This document shows, one piece after another, positions 43,104 to 51,765 of a stretch of 64,000 nt of DNA. Under the pieces are notes generated by a model. That model did not search any database. It had not been told where the DNA came from and saw only the letters and a list, made by a program, of their open reading frames with translations. The position numbers and the translations under genes were made by a program. The stretch is taken from NCBI GenBank assembly GCA_900315585.1, contig OMZP01000019.1, positions 1 through 64,000 on the forward strand, written 5' to 3'. The DNA comes from an uncultured Eubacteriales bacterium (lineage in GTDB: Bacteria > Bacillota > Clostridia > Christensenellales > Aristaeellaceae). How positions within the stretch are numbered: position 1 is the stretch's first letter; each line of letters begins with the position of its first letter.

Positions 43104-44249
43104 ATGGCAAACAAACGAGACTACTACGAGGTCCTGGGCGTCGAGAAGGGCGCGGACGAGGCGGCCATCAAGAAGGCCTACCGCCAGCTGGCGAAGAAGT
43201 ACCACCCGGACGTGAACCCGGGGGACAAGACTGCCGAGGAGAAGTTCAAGGAGGTCAACGAGGCCTACCAGGTGCTCTCCAACCCCCAGAAGCGGGCCCA
43301 GTACGACCAGTTCGGCCACGACGGCCCCCAGGCGAGCGGCTTCGGCGGCGGCGGGTTCGGCGGGTTCAGCGGCTTTGACGGCGGCGGGTTCGGCGGCTTC
43401 GAGGACATCTTTTCCTCCGTGTTCGGCGGGGGCTTCGGCGGCGGCGCGCGGCAGAACGGCCCGATCCCCGGCGACGACCTGCGCTACGACCTGACCATCT
43501 CCTTTGAGGAGGCGGCCATGGGCTGCGAGAAGGAGATCAACCTGGTCCGCGACGAGGAGTGCCCCACCTGCTCAGGCTCCGGCGCGAAGCCCGGCAGCAA
43601 GGTGGACACCTGTCCCACCTGCAACGGCACCGGCCAGGAGCGCGTGGTGACCAACACCCCCTTCGGGCGCATCCAGAACGTGCGTACCTGCTCCCGCTGC
43701 CGGGGCGCGGGAAAGATCATCACCGAGCCCTGCCCCAAGTGCCACGGGCGCGGCAAGGTGCGCGTCAGCAAGCGCCGCACGGTGAAGGTGCCCGCGGGCA
43801 TCGACAACGGCCAGGTGCTGACCATTCGCGGCCAGGGCGGCCTGGGCGAGCGGGGCGGCCAGCCGGGCGATTTGCTGATCGTGATCACGGTGAAGCCGCA
43901 CAGGCTGTTCAAGCGGCGGGACGACGACCTTTACATCGAAATGCCGCTGACCTTCACCCAGGCGGCCCTGGGCGCGGAGCTGGACGTGCCCACCCTGGGC
44001 AAGCCGGTGAAGTACAGGTTCCCCGAGGGCACCCAGCCCGGCCAGGTGTTCCGCTTGAAGGAACAGGGCGTTCAGCGCCTGCGGGGCGGCGGCAGGGGCG
44101 ATCTGTACGTCACCGCCGTGGTGGAGATCCCCAAAAAGCTGACCAGCCAGCAGAAGGAGCTGCTCCGCCAGTTCGACGGCATCGCCAGTGGCAGCCAGTA
44201 CGAAAAGAAAAAGAGCTTCCTGGACAAGCTGAAGGACGCTTTCAGCTGA
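43104..44249 (+). CDS. dnaJ: Chaperone protein DnaJ
   Basis: The 381-residue co-chaperone has the J domain (residues 4-70) with HPD in [10 protein letters not shown], a Gly/Phe-rich segment ([18 protein letters not shown]), four CxxCxGxG zinc motifs ([32 protein letters not shown]) and the C-terminal peptide-binding domain. Start ATG is preceded by AAGGAGTGATTTGATAA. A 210-bp repeat-filled gap separates it from dnaK. Confidence 0.98.
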   Translation: MANKRDYYEVLGVEKGADEAAIKKAYRQLAKKYHPDVNPGDKTAEEKFKEVNEAYQVLSNPQKRAQYDQFGHDGPQASGFGGGGFGGFSGFDGGGFGGFEDIFSSVFGGGFGGGARQNGPIPGDDLRYDLTISFEEAAMGCEKEINLVRDEECPTCSGSGAKPGSKVDTCPTCNGTGQERVVTNTPFGRIQNVRTCSRCRGAGKIITEPCPKCHGRGKVRVSKRRTVKVPAGIDNGQVLTIRGQGGLGERGGQPGDLLIVITVKPHRLFKRRDDDLYIEMPLTFTQAALGAELDVPTLGKPVKYRFPEGTQPGQVFRLKEQGVQRLRGGGRGDLYVTAVVEIPKKLTSQQKELLRQFDGIASGSQYEKKKSFLDKLKDAFS

Positions 44250-44257
44250 TCGGATTC

Positions 44258-44602
44258 GCCTTCCCCTTCAGGGGAAGGTGGATTTTTGTAATAATACTAA
44301 ATTCCATCTAATCCATGCACATCTGCGGGTGCCTTTTTTGCCCTGGCTGTGCTTCGCTTCGGTCAACGATGCGCTGCATCGCCTCCCTCCCGCCTCCCTC
44401 CGCTCAGCTTTGCCAGAACGAAAAATCCACTCCGCATTTGTACATGTTTTAGAAGGAATTTAGTATAAAAATGCTTGCATTTTTGCAAAAAGACGGATGA
44501 GGTCGTTTTCCTTTTCCGCTGTCCCATAATAGAGGAACGCGGGAGAACGACCTCATCCGCCTCGCTTTGCTCGGCACCTTCCCCTGAAGGGGAAGGCTTT
44601 TG
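44258..44602. repeat. GCCTTCCCC element interrupted by a MITE-like insertion
   Basis: The outer element (same family as 19261-19410 and 59418-59608) has GCCTTCCCCTTCAGGGGAAGG at the left and CCTTCCCCTGAAGGGGAAGGC at the right. It is split at the TTTTTG/AAAATGC stem by the insertion at 44294-44466; downstream parts (GACGGATGAGGTCG, GACCTCATCCG) are intact. Confidence 0.85.
44294..44466 (+). mobile_element. MITE-like element with ~24-bp inverted ends
   Basis: The left end ATACTAAATTCCATCTAATC and the reverse complement of the right end (ATACTAAATTCCTTCTAAAA) agree over about 24 bp. TA lies at each boundary, as for TA-targeting (Tc1/mariner, IS630) transposons. No transposase is encoded in its 173 bp. 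A truncated copy is at 3105-3191. Confidence 0.75.
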
Positions 44603-44635
44603 GATTGCCCCTTGTCCCGCCGCTCAAATGATGGT

Positions 44636-44725
44636 ATAATGATTAGGAAAAACAGAGTTTTTCCGGGTCGGCGGGCAAGGGAGCGAAGCGAGTTGCGCAG
44701 CACGCCGACAATCATGGTATAATCA
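44636..44725 (-). repeat. Diverged copy of the 80-bp unit from 2867-3051
   Basis: On the minus strand TGCTGCGCAACTCGCTTCGC...CTTGCCCGCC...CCGGAAAAACTCTGTTTTTC matches the 80-bp unit. It also contains TATAAT at 44718, which may serve as -10 for the 44754 gene. Confidence 0.75.
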
Positions 44726-44753
44726 TGGCATTGACGGTGAAGGGGACGTGGGC

Positions 44754-46022
44754 ATGAGCATCGATGCGGCGGGGCTCTGGCTGGGCCGGGCCCTGATGGC
44801 GGGCTTCGCGGCGCTGGTGGTCGCGGAGCTCATTCGCTATTTCCGAACGGCCCTGGTCGAGCCCGTGGCGGCGTCTCCCGCTCCGGAACGGGTTCCGATG
44901 AAGCGGGTGCTTCTGGAGACACTCGCGGCCGTCGTCGCCTCGCGGGTCCTCATCGTGGCGGCCTGCGCGGCGTATTGCGCCATACAAAACCGCTCACTGG
45001 AGACCTTTTTCCAGGATTTCGCCGGGAAGCTGACGCCCTGGGACGCGGATCACTACCTGGGCCTGATCGAGCGATGGTACGTGGCCGAGGGCGATCCCCG
45101 GCTGCACATCGTGTTTTTGCCCTTCTACCCGGCGGTCTGCCGGGGGCTGCACCTTGCGACGGGTATGTCGCCCTTCGCCGCGGCGGAGGTGGTGAGCCAC
45201 CTGGCGCTGGCGGGCTGCGGGGCGGCCATGTTCCGCCTGGTGGAGGGGGACAGCGGCGCACAGACCGCCCGGCGGGCGATGCTGCTCACGCTGTTCACGC
45301 CCATGGCTTACTTCTACTCCGTGCCCTACACCGAGTCCCTGTTCCTGCTGCTGACGCTGCTGGCCGTGCTGATGGCCCGGCGGCGGCGATTCGCGCTGGC
45401 GGTGGCCTTCGGGGCCATGGCGGCCAACACCCGCATCGTGGGCATGGCGGTGGCCATTCCCATCTTCTGGGAGCTGCTGCGGCGGGACCGGGAGGGCCGG
45501 GAGGAACCGCTTTCGCCCGGTCGGGTGGCGCTGGACGTGTTGAAGGTGCTGCCGGTGGGGGCGGGGCTCGCGCTGTACCTGCTGGGCAACTACCGGCTGT
45601 TCGGCAACCCCACGCAGTTCATGATCTTCCAGCGGGAGCACTGGTCCCAGAGCTTCGGCACCCTGGCGAACACCTTCCGCTACTGCCTGGACAACGCCCT
45701 GGATTACGATGACTTCCTCTACCGGCTGGGCGTGTGGATCCCCCAGGCGCTGCTGCTGGTGGCCGTGCCGACGCTGATCGCTTGGCGGCGCAGGCGGGAG
45801 CCGGTGGGAGACGTGGCGTATCTGCTGGTGCTTTTCTATGTCAGCTTCGCGCCCACCTGGCTGCTCAGCGGCCCGCGCTACCTGTCCGCCGCCTACGCCC
45901 TCTACCCATTGCTGGCGCGGATTCCCAAGTCGAGAAAGGGCTTCATCGCGCTGTGGGCGGGGGAGTGCGCGCTGCTGATCTACATGTCGATTGTCGGACT
46001 CTGGCACGTAAAAGTATACTGA
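44754..46022 (+). CDS. GT-C type membrane mannosyltransferase-like protein (PIG-V related)
   Basis: The 422-residue protein has about ten hydrophobic segments. After the second helix it shows TPWDADHYLGLIERWYV, the WD-x3-Y acidic pattern of GT-C enzymes that use lipid-linked sugar donors, and FLPFYPAVCRGL, LFTPMAYFYSVPYTESLFLLLTLL as in PIG-V/ArnT-like proteins. The donor and acceptor cannot be told; a role in wall or membrane glycan decoration is likely. ATG 44754 has AGGGGA seven bases before it. It lies 18 bp before prmA and may read into it. Confidence 0.75.
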   Translation: MSIDAAGLWLGRALMAGFAALVVAELIRYFRTALVEPVAASPAPERVPMKRVLLETLAAVVASRVLIVAACAAYCAIQNRSLETFFQDFAGKLTPWDADHYLGLIERWYVAEGDPRLHIVFLPFYPAVCRGLHLATGMSPFAAAEVVSHLALAGCGAAMFRLVEGDSGAQTARRAMLLTLFTPMAYFYSVPYTESLFLLLTLLAVLMARRRRFALAVAFGAMAANTRIVGMAVAIPIFWELLRRDREGREEPLSPGRVALDVLKVLPVGAGLALYLLGNYRLFGNPTQFMIFQREHWSQSFGTLANTFRYCLDNALDYDDFLYRLGVWIPQALLLVAVPTLIAWRRRREPVGDVAYLLVLFYVSFAPTWLLSGPRYLSAAYALYPLLARIPKSRKGFIALWAGECALLIYMSIVGLWHVKVY

Positions 46023-46040
46023 CGAAGGGAATTTGAAAAC

Positions 46041-46988
46041 ATGGACTGGATGGAATACACGATCCTCACCACCACCGAGGGCAGCGAGCTCGTCTCCCAG
46101 ATCCTGCTGGACGCGGGCAGCACCGGCACGATGATCGAGGACAAGAACGACGTGCGGGCGAACCAGCGCCCGGAGGGCCGGTGGGACATCCTGGACGAAT
46201 CCATCGCCCGCCGCATGAGCGACGACGTGAAGGTGACGGGCTACTTCCAGGTGGACGGCGGCCTGGGCGACCGAATCGCCTTCATCGAGGGCGAGCTGCG
46301 CCGTATTCGCAGCCTCGACCTGGGCATGGACCTGGGCAAGCTCACCACCCTGCGCCACGACGTGGCCGAGCAGGACTGGACGGAGAGCTGGAAGGCGGCC
46401 TTCAAGCCCTTCCGACTGGGCGAGCACATGCTGATGAAGCCCAGCTGGGAGGACGTGGAGACGCGGCCCGGCGACCACGTCATCGAGATCGACCCCGGCA
46501 TGGCCTTCGGCACCGGCACCCACGAGACCACCGGCATGTGCGTGAAGCTGGTGGAGAAGTACGTCAAACCCGGCCAGCGGGTCATCGACATCGGCACCGG
46601 CACCGGCATCCTCGCCATCGCCGCGGCCCACATGGGCGCAAACCCCGTGCTGGCCACGGACCTGGACGCGGTGGCCGTGCGGGTGGCGGCGGAGAACGTG
46701 AAGATCAACGGCTTCGAGGGCGTGATCGACGTGCGCTGCGGGGACCTGCTGGACGTGGTGGAGGAGAGCGGCGACGTGGTGATCGCCAACATCATCGCGG
46801 ACGTGATCGTGAACCTTGCGAAGCCCGTTCGGGAGCGCATCGTGGACGGCGGGCTGTTCATCTGCTCCGGCATCTCCCTGGAGCGCCGGGAGGACGTCTT
46901 ATCGGCCCTGAAGGACGCGGATTTCGAGGTGCTGGACGACCTGAACGAAGGGGAATGGTGCGCCATGGCGGCGCGGAAACGCGGATAA
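46041..46988 (+). CDS. prmA: Ribosomal protein L11 methyltransferase
   Basis: The 315-residue enzyme trimethylates L11. It has the N-terminal substrate domain (WMEYTILTTTEGSELVSQIL) and the methyltransferase domain with FGTGTHETTGMC, VIDIGTGTGILAIAAAHMGA and NIIADVIVNLA. It follows dnaJ in many Clostridia; here a glycosyltransferase gene is inserted between. Confidence 0.96.
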   Translation: MDWMEYTILTTTEGSELVSQILLDAGSTGTMIEDKNDVRANQRPEGRWDILDESIARRMSDDVKVTGYFQVDGGLGDRIAFIEGELRRIRSLDLGMDLGKLTTLRHDVAEQDWTESWKAAFKPFRLGEHMLMKPSWEDVETRPGDHVIEIDPGMAFGTGTHETTGMCVKLVEKYVKPGQRVIDIGTGTGILAIAAAHMGANPVLATDLDAVAVRVAAENVKINGFEGVIDVRCGDLLDVVEESGDVVIANIIADVIVNLAKPVRERIVDGGLFICSGISLERREDVLSALKDADFEVLDDLNEGEWCAMAARKRG

Positions 46989-47021
46989 TATCCGCGGATA
47001 TTCGCTGCCGCGCCTTCAAAC

Positions 47022-47058
47022 CAGCTGTTTTTTCCACTGATTCAAGAAAAAACAGCTG
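47022..47058 (+). terminator. 13-bp hairpin between prmA and rsmE
   Basis: CAGCTGTTTTTTC and GAAAAAACAGCTG pair around CACTGATTCAA. The U-rich 5' arm makes it an imperfect terminator; attenuation is possible. Confidence 0.55.
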
Positions 47059-47096
47059 TGTTATAGCAAATTCATATCGCTTGGAATGGTGAATAT

Positions 47097-47813
47097 ATGC
47101 ACAGCTTTTACATCCACCCGCCCGAGGGCGATTATGCCGCCCTGCCCGCCGAGGAGGCGAAGCACGCGGAGAAGGTGCTTCGGCTGCACCCCGGCGACGA
47201 GGTGTGCGCCATGGACGGCGCGGGCCGTCGCTGGCGGGCGGAGATGGCGGAGCAAGGCCGCGTTCGCCTGCTGGAGGCGCTGCCCTCCAACGAAGCCCCT
47301 GTGCGGCTGACGGTGTACGAGGGCCTGCCCAAGGCGGACAAGCTGGACTTCATTGCCCAGAAGCTGACGGAACTGGGCGCGGCGCGGCTGGCGCCCGTGA
47401 AGATGGAGCGATGCGTGGTGAAGCTGGACGCCAGGGACGGCGAGAAGCGCCGGGAGCGCCTTCAAAAAATCGCCCGGGAGGCGGCCAAGCAGTGCGGCCG
47501 GGGCCTGCCCCTGGAGGCCGCCGCGCCGATGAACTGGCGGGAGGCGCTTGCCGCCATGTCGGCCCATGACGCGCTGCTGATTCCCTGGGAGGATGCCAGG
47601 GGCACGCGGATGAAGGACGTGTTCGCGGAATTGCCTGACGCGAAGGACATCGGCATCGTCATCGGCCCGGAGGGCGGCATGAGCCCGGAAGAGGTGGACG
47701 CGATGCTCCAGCTCGGCGGGCGGACCGTCACCCTCGGGCCCCGCATCCTGCGCACCGAGACCGCCGCCGTCGTCGCCGCCGCGCTGGCGATGCAGCTGTG
47801 GGGAGACCTTTGA
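47097..47813 (+). CDS. rsmE: 16S rRNA (uracil1498-N3)-methyltransferase
   Basis: The 238-residue SPOUT enzyme has the N-terminal PUA-like part (KHAEKVLRLHPGDEV) and the knot with IVIGPEGGMSPEEVD and LGPRILRTETAAVVA. It follows prmA as in many Clostridia. The start has GGTGAATAT before it. Confidence 0.95.
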   Translation: MHSFYIHPPEGDYAALPAEEAKHAEKVLRLHPGDEVCAMDGAGRRWRAEMAEQGRVRLLEALPSNEAPVRLTVYEGLPKADKLDFIAQKLTELGAARLAPVKMERCVVKLDARDGEKRRERLQKIAREAAKQCGRGLPLEAAAPMNWREALAAMSAHDALLIPWEDARGTRMKDVFAELPDAKDIGIVIGPEGGMSPEEVDAMLQLGGRTVTLGPRILRTETAAVVAAALAMQLWGDL

Positions 47814-47815
47814 AA

Positions 47816-47963
47816 ATGAGGAATTAGGAGTGAGGAATTAGGAATGGCGGTTCAAATCCCTGCGGGATTTGTCCGATTCAATAAAAGAAATCCGCCAGGA
47901 TTTCATCCACAATTCCTCATTCCTCATTCCTTATTTCTCATTCCTAATTCCTCATTCCTAATT
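47816..47963. repeat. Inverted heptamer arrays (TGAGGAATTAGGA)
   Basis: The left arm (47816-47845) repeats GAGGAATTAGGAGTGAGGA, the right arm (47911-47963) is its complement with longer tandem structure. The centre contains AAATCC-CTGCGGGATTT. Confidence 0.88.
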
Positions 47964-47978
47964 AATCCGGAGGATGCC

Positions 47979-48311
47979 ATGACCATCAACGAATATCAAA
48001 ACCTTGCCCTGCGGACGCTGAACCCGGCGCTGACGGGCAAGGACGTGCTGATCAACGGCGTGATGGGCCTGTGCGGCGAGGCTGGGGAGGCCATCGACCT
48101 GGTGAAGAAGCACCTGGCCCAAGGCCACGACCTGGACCGGGAGGCGCTGATCGGCGAGCTGGGCGACATCGCCTGGTATCTGGCCGAGACCGCCCGCGCC
48201 CTGGACTGCGATCTGGAGACGGTGCTCAGGCGCAACGTGGAGAAGCTGCAAAGGCGCTATCCGGAGGGGTTCAGCGCGGCAAAATCCCTGAACCGCGGGG
48301 AGGAAGCATGA
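47979..48311 (+). CDS. MazG-like NTP pyrophosphohydrolase
   Basis: The 110-residue all-alpha protein has GLCGEAGEAIDLVKK (metal-binding E-x2-E) and LIGELGDIAWYLAETA (E-x2-D), the MazG-type signature. It likely hydrolyses non-canonical NTPs. ATG 47979 follows CGGAGGATGCC. It overlaps mtaB by ATGA. Confidence 0.88.
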   Translation: MTINEYQNLALRTLNPALTGKDVLINGVMGLCGEAGEAIDLVKKHLAQGHDLDREALIGELGDIAWYLAETARALDCDLETVLRRNVEKLQRRYPEGFSAAKSLNRGEEA

Positions 48312-49606
48312 GGACCATCGCCACCTGTACCCTGGGCTGCAAGGTGAACCAGTACGACACCGAGGCCATGCTGGAGCTGTTCGAGGGGGCGGGCTATGCC
48401 CCCGTGCCCTTCCAGCAGGCGGCGGACGTGTACCTGATCAACACCTGCACCGTCACCGGCACCGGCGACCAGAAGTCCATGAAGACCATCCGCCGGGCTG
48501 CCCGGGAGCACCCGGACTGCGCCATCGTGGTCTGCGGCTGCCTGGCCCAGCGGGAGGCGGAGAAGATTGCCGCCATGGACAACGTGCGGCTGGTGCTGGG
48601 CGTGCAGCGGCGGGCCGAGGTGGTGGCGCTGCTGGAACAGGCCCTGGAGACCGGCGGGACGATCAACGCCGTGACGCCCCTGAAGGACATCCCCTTTGAA
48701 CGCCTGGCCGTCACCCGCCACGAGGGCAAGACCCGCGCCACCATGAAGATCCAGGAGGGCTGCGACCGGTATTGCAGCTACTGCATCATCCCCAGCGTGC
48801 GCGGGCCGGTGCGCTCGATGCCCCTCGATGAGGTGGCCGAAGAGGCGGCGCGGCTGGGGAGCGCGGGCTACCGGGAGATCGTCGTCACCGGCATCCACCT
48901 GGCCAGCTACGGCCGGGGCACGGAGCACGACCTGCTGGACGCCGTCCGCGCCGTGCACAGCGCGCCGGGGGTGAAACGGGTGCGCCTGGGGTCCCTGGAG
49001 CCGCTGATCGTCACCGGGGACTTCGCCCGGGCGCTGTCGGAGCTTCCGGGGCTGATGCGCCAGTTCCACCTGTCGCTGCAGTCCGGGAGCGAGGCGGTGT
49101 TGAAGCGGATGCACCGCCGCTACACGCCGGGGGAGTACCTCCGGGCGGTGGAGACCCTGCGCGAGTACATGCCCGACTGCGCCGTGACCACGGACATCAT
49201 CGTGGGCTTTCCCGGCGAGACGGAGCAGGAGTTTTCCGAGACCCTGGCCTTCGCTGAGGAAGCGAAGCTGGCGCGCATCCACGTGTTCCCGTACTCCCGC
49301 CGCAGCGGCACCGTGGCGGACAAACTGCCCGGCCAGGTGGACGAGGCGGTGAAGAAGGAGCGCGCCCGGCGGCTCATCGAGCTGGGCAGCCGGTTGGAGC
49401 GCCGGTTCGTGTCCTCGCTGCTGGGCACCGTCCAGCCGGTGCTGTTCGAGGAGGAAACGGCCGACGGCGCGTGCGAGGGCTATACCGGCCAGTACGTGCG
49501 GGTGCGGGCCGCCAACGTTCGGCCGGGGCAGCTGGCCGAGGTGCGGCTGACCGGGGCCGACGGCGCGCTGGCCCATGGAGAAGTGATCAATATTTTGGAG
49601 GGATAG
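48308..49606 (+). CDS. mtaB: tRNA (N6-threonylcarbamoyladenosine37-C2)-methylthiotransferase
   Basis: The 432-residue radical-SAM enzyme converts t6A37 to ms2t6A37. The UPF0004 N-terminal domain has CTLGCKVNQYDTEAM and cysteines in NTCTVTG and VCGCLAQR; the radical SAM cluster is CDRYCSYCIIP; the TRAM domain is at the C-terminus (about 368-430). CTLGCKVNQ identifies MtaB rather than MiaB. It acts on the product of the Sua5-type enzyme encoded at 33758. Confidence 0.95.
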   Translation: MRTIATCTLGCKVNQYDTEAMLELFEGAGYAPVPFQQAADVYLINTCTVTGTGDQKSMKTIRRAAREHPDCAIVVCGCLAQREAEKIAAMDNVRLVLGVQRRAEVVALLEQALETGGTINAVTPLKDIPFERLAVTRHEGKTRATMKIQEGCDRYCSYCIIPSVRGPVRSMPLDEVAEEAARLGSAGYREIVVTGIHLASYGRGTEHDLLDAVRAVHSAPGVKRVRLGSLEPLIVTGDFARALSELPGLMRQFHLSLQSGSEAVLKRMHRRYTPGEYLRAVETLREYMPDCAVTTDIIVGFPGETEQEFSETLAFAEEAKLARIHVFPYSRRSGTVADKLPGQVDEAVKKERARRLIELGSRLERRFVSSLLGTVQPVLFEEETADGACEGYTGQYVRVRAANVRPGQLAEVRLTGADGALAHGEVINILEG

Positions 49607-49609
49607 ACC

Positions 49610-49945
49610 ATGAAGGATTGCCTGTTTTGCAAGATCATCGCCGGGGAGATCCCCAGCAGCAAGGTGTTTGAGAACGACAAGGTGTTCGCCTTCCGCGACA
49701 TCAACCCCCAGGCCCCGGTGCACGTGCTGATCGTGCCGAAGAAGCACATGGACAACATCCTCGAGTGCGACGCCGATACCGCCGTCGCCCTGACCGACGC
49801 CATCGGCCAGGTGGCCCGCCAGGAGGGCGTGGCGGAGAGCGGATTCCGCGTCATCAGCAACTGCGGCCGGGACGGCGCCCAGTCGGTCAAGCACCTGCAC
49901 GTGCATCTGCTGGGCGGGACGCAGCTGACGGAGAAGATGAACTGA
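49610..49945 (+). CDS. HIT-family hydrolase (HinT-like)
   Basis: The 111-residue protein has CLFCKIIAGEIPSSKVFEND (zinc-binding Cys pair) and HLHVHLLGG (HxHxH, nucleotidyl-phosphate binding). Such proteins hydrolyse AMP-linked amines. It lies 3 bp after mtaB; the canonical Clostridia order then continues with rpsU. Confidence 0.93.
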   Translation: MKDCLFCKIIAGEIPSSKVFENDKVFAFRDINPQAPVHVLIVPKKHMDNILECDADTAVALTDAIGQVARQEGVAESGFRVISNCGRDGAQSVKHLHVHLLGGTQLTEKMN

Positions 49946-50260
49946 CAACCCCTCCGGCGCGCTGCGCCGTCTCCCTGTACACAGGGGAGGCGTGGAACGC
50001 GGTTGTAAAGGCGGCTGTCAACACCTCATCGCATCGTATTCCCGCCGTAGGGGCCCGCCCGCGGACGCATAAATGGCGTCCCTGCGGTTGGAATCAAGCG
50101 ATGGCATCTGTTTTGAGACGGCCCCTGTCCCGAATTGCCGTCGGCTCAATCCGAAGGATTGTGGCGCGGCATCGAGAGGGACTGGAGGATTGTCACTGGC
50201 CGGATAAGTTTGTCAAATTCGCGTCGTTCGTTCAAAGTTTTGTGAAATTCTTGATTTATT
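49946..50260. repeat. Decayed repeat mixture without a gene
   Basis: The stretch holds GGCGCGCTGCGCC, GTAGGGGCCCGCCCGCGG (cf. 17938), CTGTTTTGAGACGG (cf. 10053) and a degenerate hairpin-string trace (GAATTGCCGTCGG...GGATTG). No open frame with a start and RBS is convincing. Confidence 0.6.
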
Positions 50261-50272
50261 TGCTTCCAAGGC

Positions 50273-50302
50273 TTGACGAGTACACAGCCTTTGGGGTATA
50301 AT
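50273..50302 (+). promoter_or_regulatory. Promoter of rpsU
   Basis: TTGACG (50273-50278) and TATAAT (50297-50302) are 18 bp apart. Confidence 0.8.
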
Positions 50303-50368
50303 AAACGATGTGGCGAACCCCATGCTACATTGGCGTATGCCATTCAATCGCGAGGGGAGGGAAAGCAC

Positions 50369-50542
50369 ATGTCCGAGGTACGCATTCGGGAAAATGAATC
50401 ATTGGAAAGCGCGCTGCGCCGTTTTAAGCGCAAGACTGCTCGTGATGGCATTCTCGCAGAAGCTAGGAAAAGGGAACACTATGAAAAGCCCAGCGTGAAG
50501 CGTAAGAAGAAGGCCGAAGCTGCTCGCAAGCGCAAGTATTAA
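50369..50542 (+). CDS. rpsU: 30S ribosomal protein bS21
   Basis: The 57-residue basic protein begins [20 protein letters not shown] and ends with a lysine/arginine-rich tail ([16 protein letters not shown]), as S21 does. ATG 50369 is preceded by GAGGGGAGGG. It has its own promoter and terminator. Confidence 0.97.
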   Translation: MSEVRIRENESLESALRRFKRKTARDGILAEARKREHYEKPSVKRKKKAEAARKRKY

Positions 50543-50551
50543 AGCCAATGA

Positions 50552-50585
50552 AAGCCCCTCTGGTCGCCCGGAGGGGCTGTTTTCA
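50552..50585 (+). terminator. Terminator of rpsU
   Basis: AGCCCCTC pairs with GAGGGGCT, with an extra CC/GG at the loop, followed by GTTTT. Confidence 0.9.
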
Positions 50586-50709
50586 GATTAAATCGGTAGC
50601 ATCCCGGTTGGTTTCATCATCATCTGTTCTTCACTGACATAGTATAATAACGTGCGGCGCAGTTAAGAATTGCGCTCGTCTGTTCAAACATTTTTGGAGA
50701 AAACCCAAT

Positions 50710-51735
50710 ATGCGATATATCATGCTGCTGTGGCCCCATGCCAACGCCCGCTACCAGAGCGAGACGTTGAATTTGGCGCGCTCGGAGCTGCGCTTGATGC
50801 TGGACCGGGTGGCCCCGGAGGCGCGGATCGAAGAGGGCGCGCCGCTGGACATGCCCTCCCTGGCCGTGGATTTCCCGGAAGCGCCGGGCCGGGACGTGCT
50901 GCACGCCCTGACGGGGCACTCGCTGCTCTACGGCCTGTTTGAGGAACAGGCGGGGCTGCTCAGGCCCGCGGCCGGGAGGCGGCCCGCCCGGGTGGGCGGC
51001 GACCTGCCCGCCATCCTCAAGTACAAGGGCAAGACCAACGAGATGTTCCTGCAGCTGCTCATCAACGCGGCCCTCTACGCCGGGGATTTCTGGCGGGAGC
51101 CGGACGCGCCCCTCAGCTTCCTGGACCCCATGTGCGGCCGGGCCACGGGCCTGTTCGTGGCGGCGAACATGGGCTGGGACGCCGTGGGCGCGGACGTGGA
51201 CAAGAACGACCTCAGGGAGGCCGAGAAGTTCTTCAAGCGATACCTGGAGTACCACCGCTTCAAGCACGGCGTGTCCCGGGAGTCCCGGACGCTGAAAAAG
51301 GGCCAGGCGGCGGTGTGCCGGTTCGAGTACGCCCCGGACAGCGAGGCGTTCAAGAACCGCGCCCGGAGCCTGAGCCTGATGAACCTGGACGCGAGCCAGA
51401 GCGAGGCGCTGGGGAAGAACGCCTTCCACATCATCGCCTGCGACCTGCCCTACGGCGTGCGCCACGACGCCCAGCTGGCCCGGGGCGCGGATCGCCGGGG
51501 CAACTGGCTGGAGACGCTGCTTTCGCGGGCGCTGCCCGGCTGGAAGGCGGCGTTGAAGGGCGGCGGGTCTGTGGCGGTGTCCTTCAACGCCCAGAACATG
51601 AAGCTGGAAAAGGTGCGCGGCCTGATGGAGGACGCGGGGCTCCAGGTGCTTGAGGGTGGGGCCTGGGACGGCTTCGCCCACTGGGTGGAGCAGGCCATCA
51701 CCCGAGACATCGCCGTGGCCCGGAAACCCGTCTGA
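50710..51735 (+). CDS. TRM11/RlmL-like SAM-dependent RNA methyltransferase
   Basis: The 341-residue protein has a non-catalytic N-terminal part (residues 1-130) and a Rossmann methyltransferase domain with motif I FLDPMCGRATG and the motif IV CDLPYGV (D/N-x-P-Y type). Motifs indicate base N-methylation of RNA; the target nucleotide cannot be told. A hydrophobic/basic N-terminus (MRYIMLLWPHANARYQSE) may help bind RNA. It ends 30 bp before rho. Confidence 0.82.
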   Translation: MRYIMLLWPHANARYQSETLNLARSELRLMLDRVAPEARIEEGAPLDMPSLAVDFPEAPGRDVLHALTGHSLLYGLFEEQAGLLRPAAGRRPARVGGDLPAILKYKGKTNEMFLQLLINAALYAGDFWREPDAPLSFLDPMCGRATGLFVAANMGWDAVGADVDKNDLREAEKFFKRYLEYHRFKHGVSRESRTLKKGQAAVCRFEYAPDSEAFKNRARSLSLMNLDASQSEALGKNAFHIIACDLPYGVRHDAQLARGADRRGNWLETLLSRALPGWKAALKGGGSVAVSFNAQNMKLEKVRGLMEDAGLQVLEGGAWDGFAHWVEQAITRDIAVARKPV

Positions 51736-51765
51736 TTCCCATTTCAAAACCCTTTGGAGGCATCT

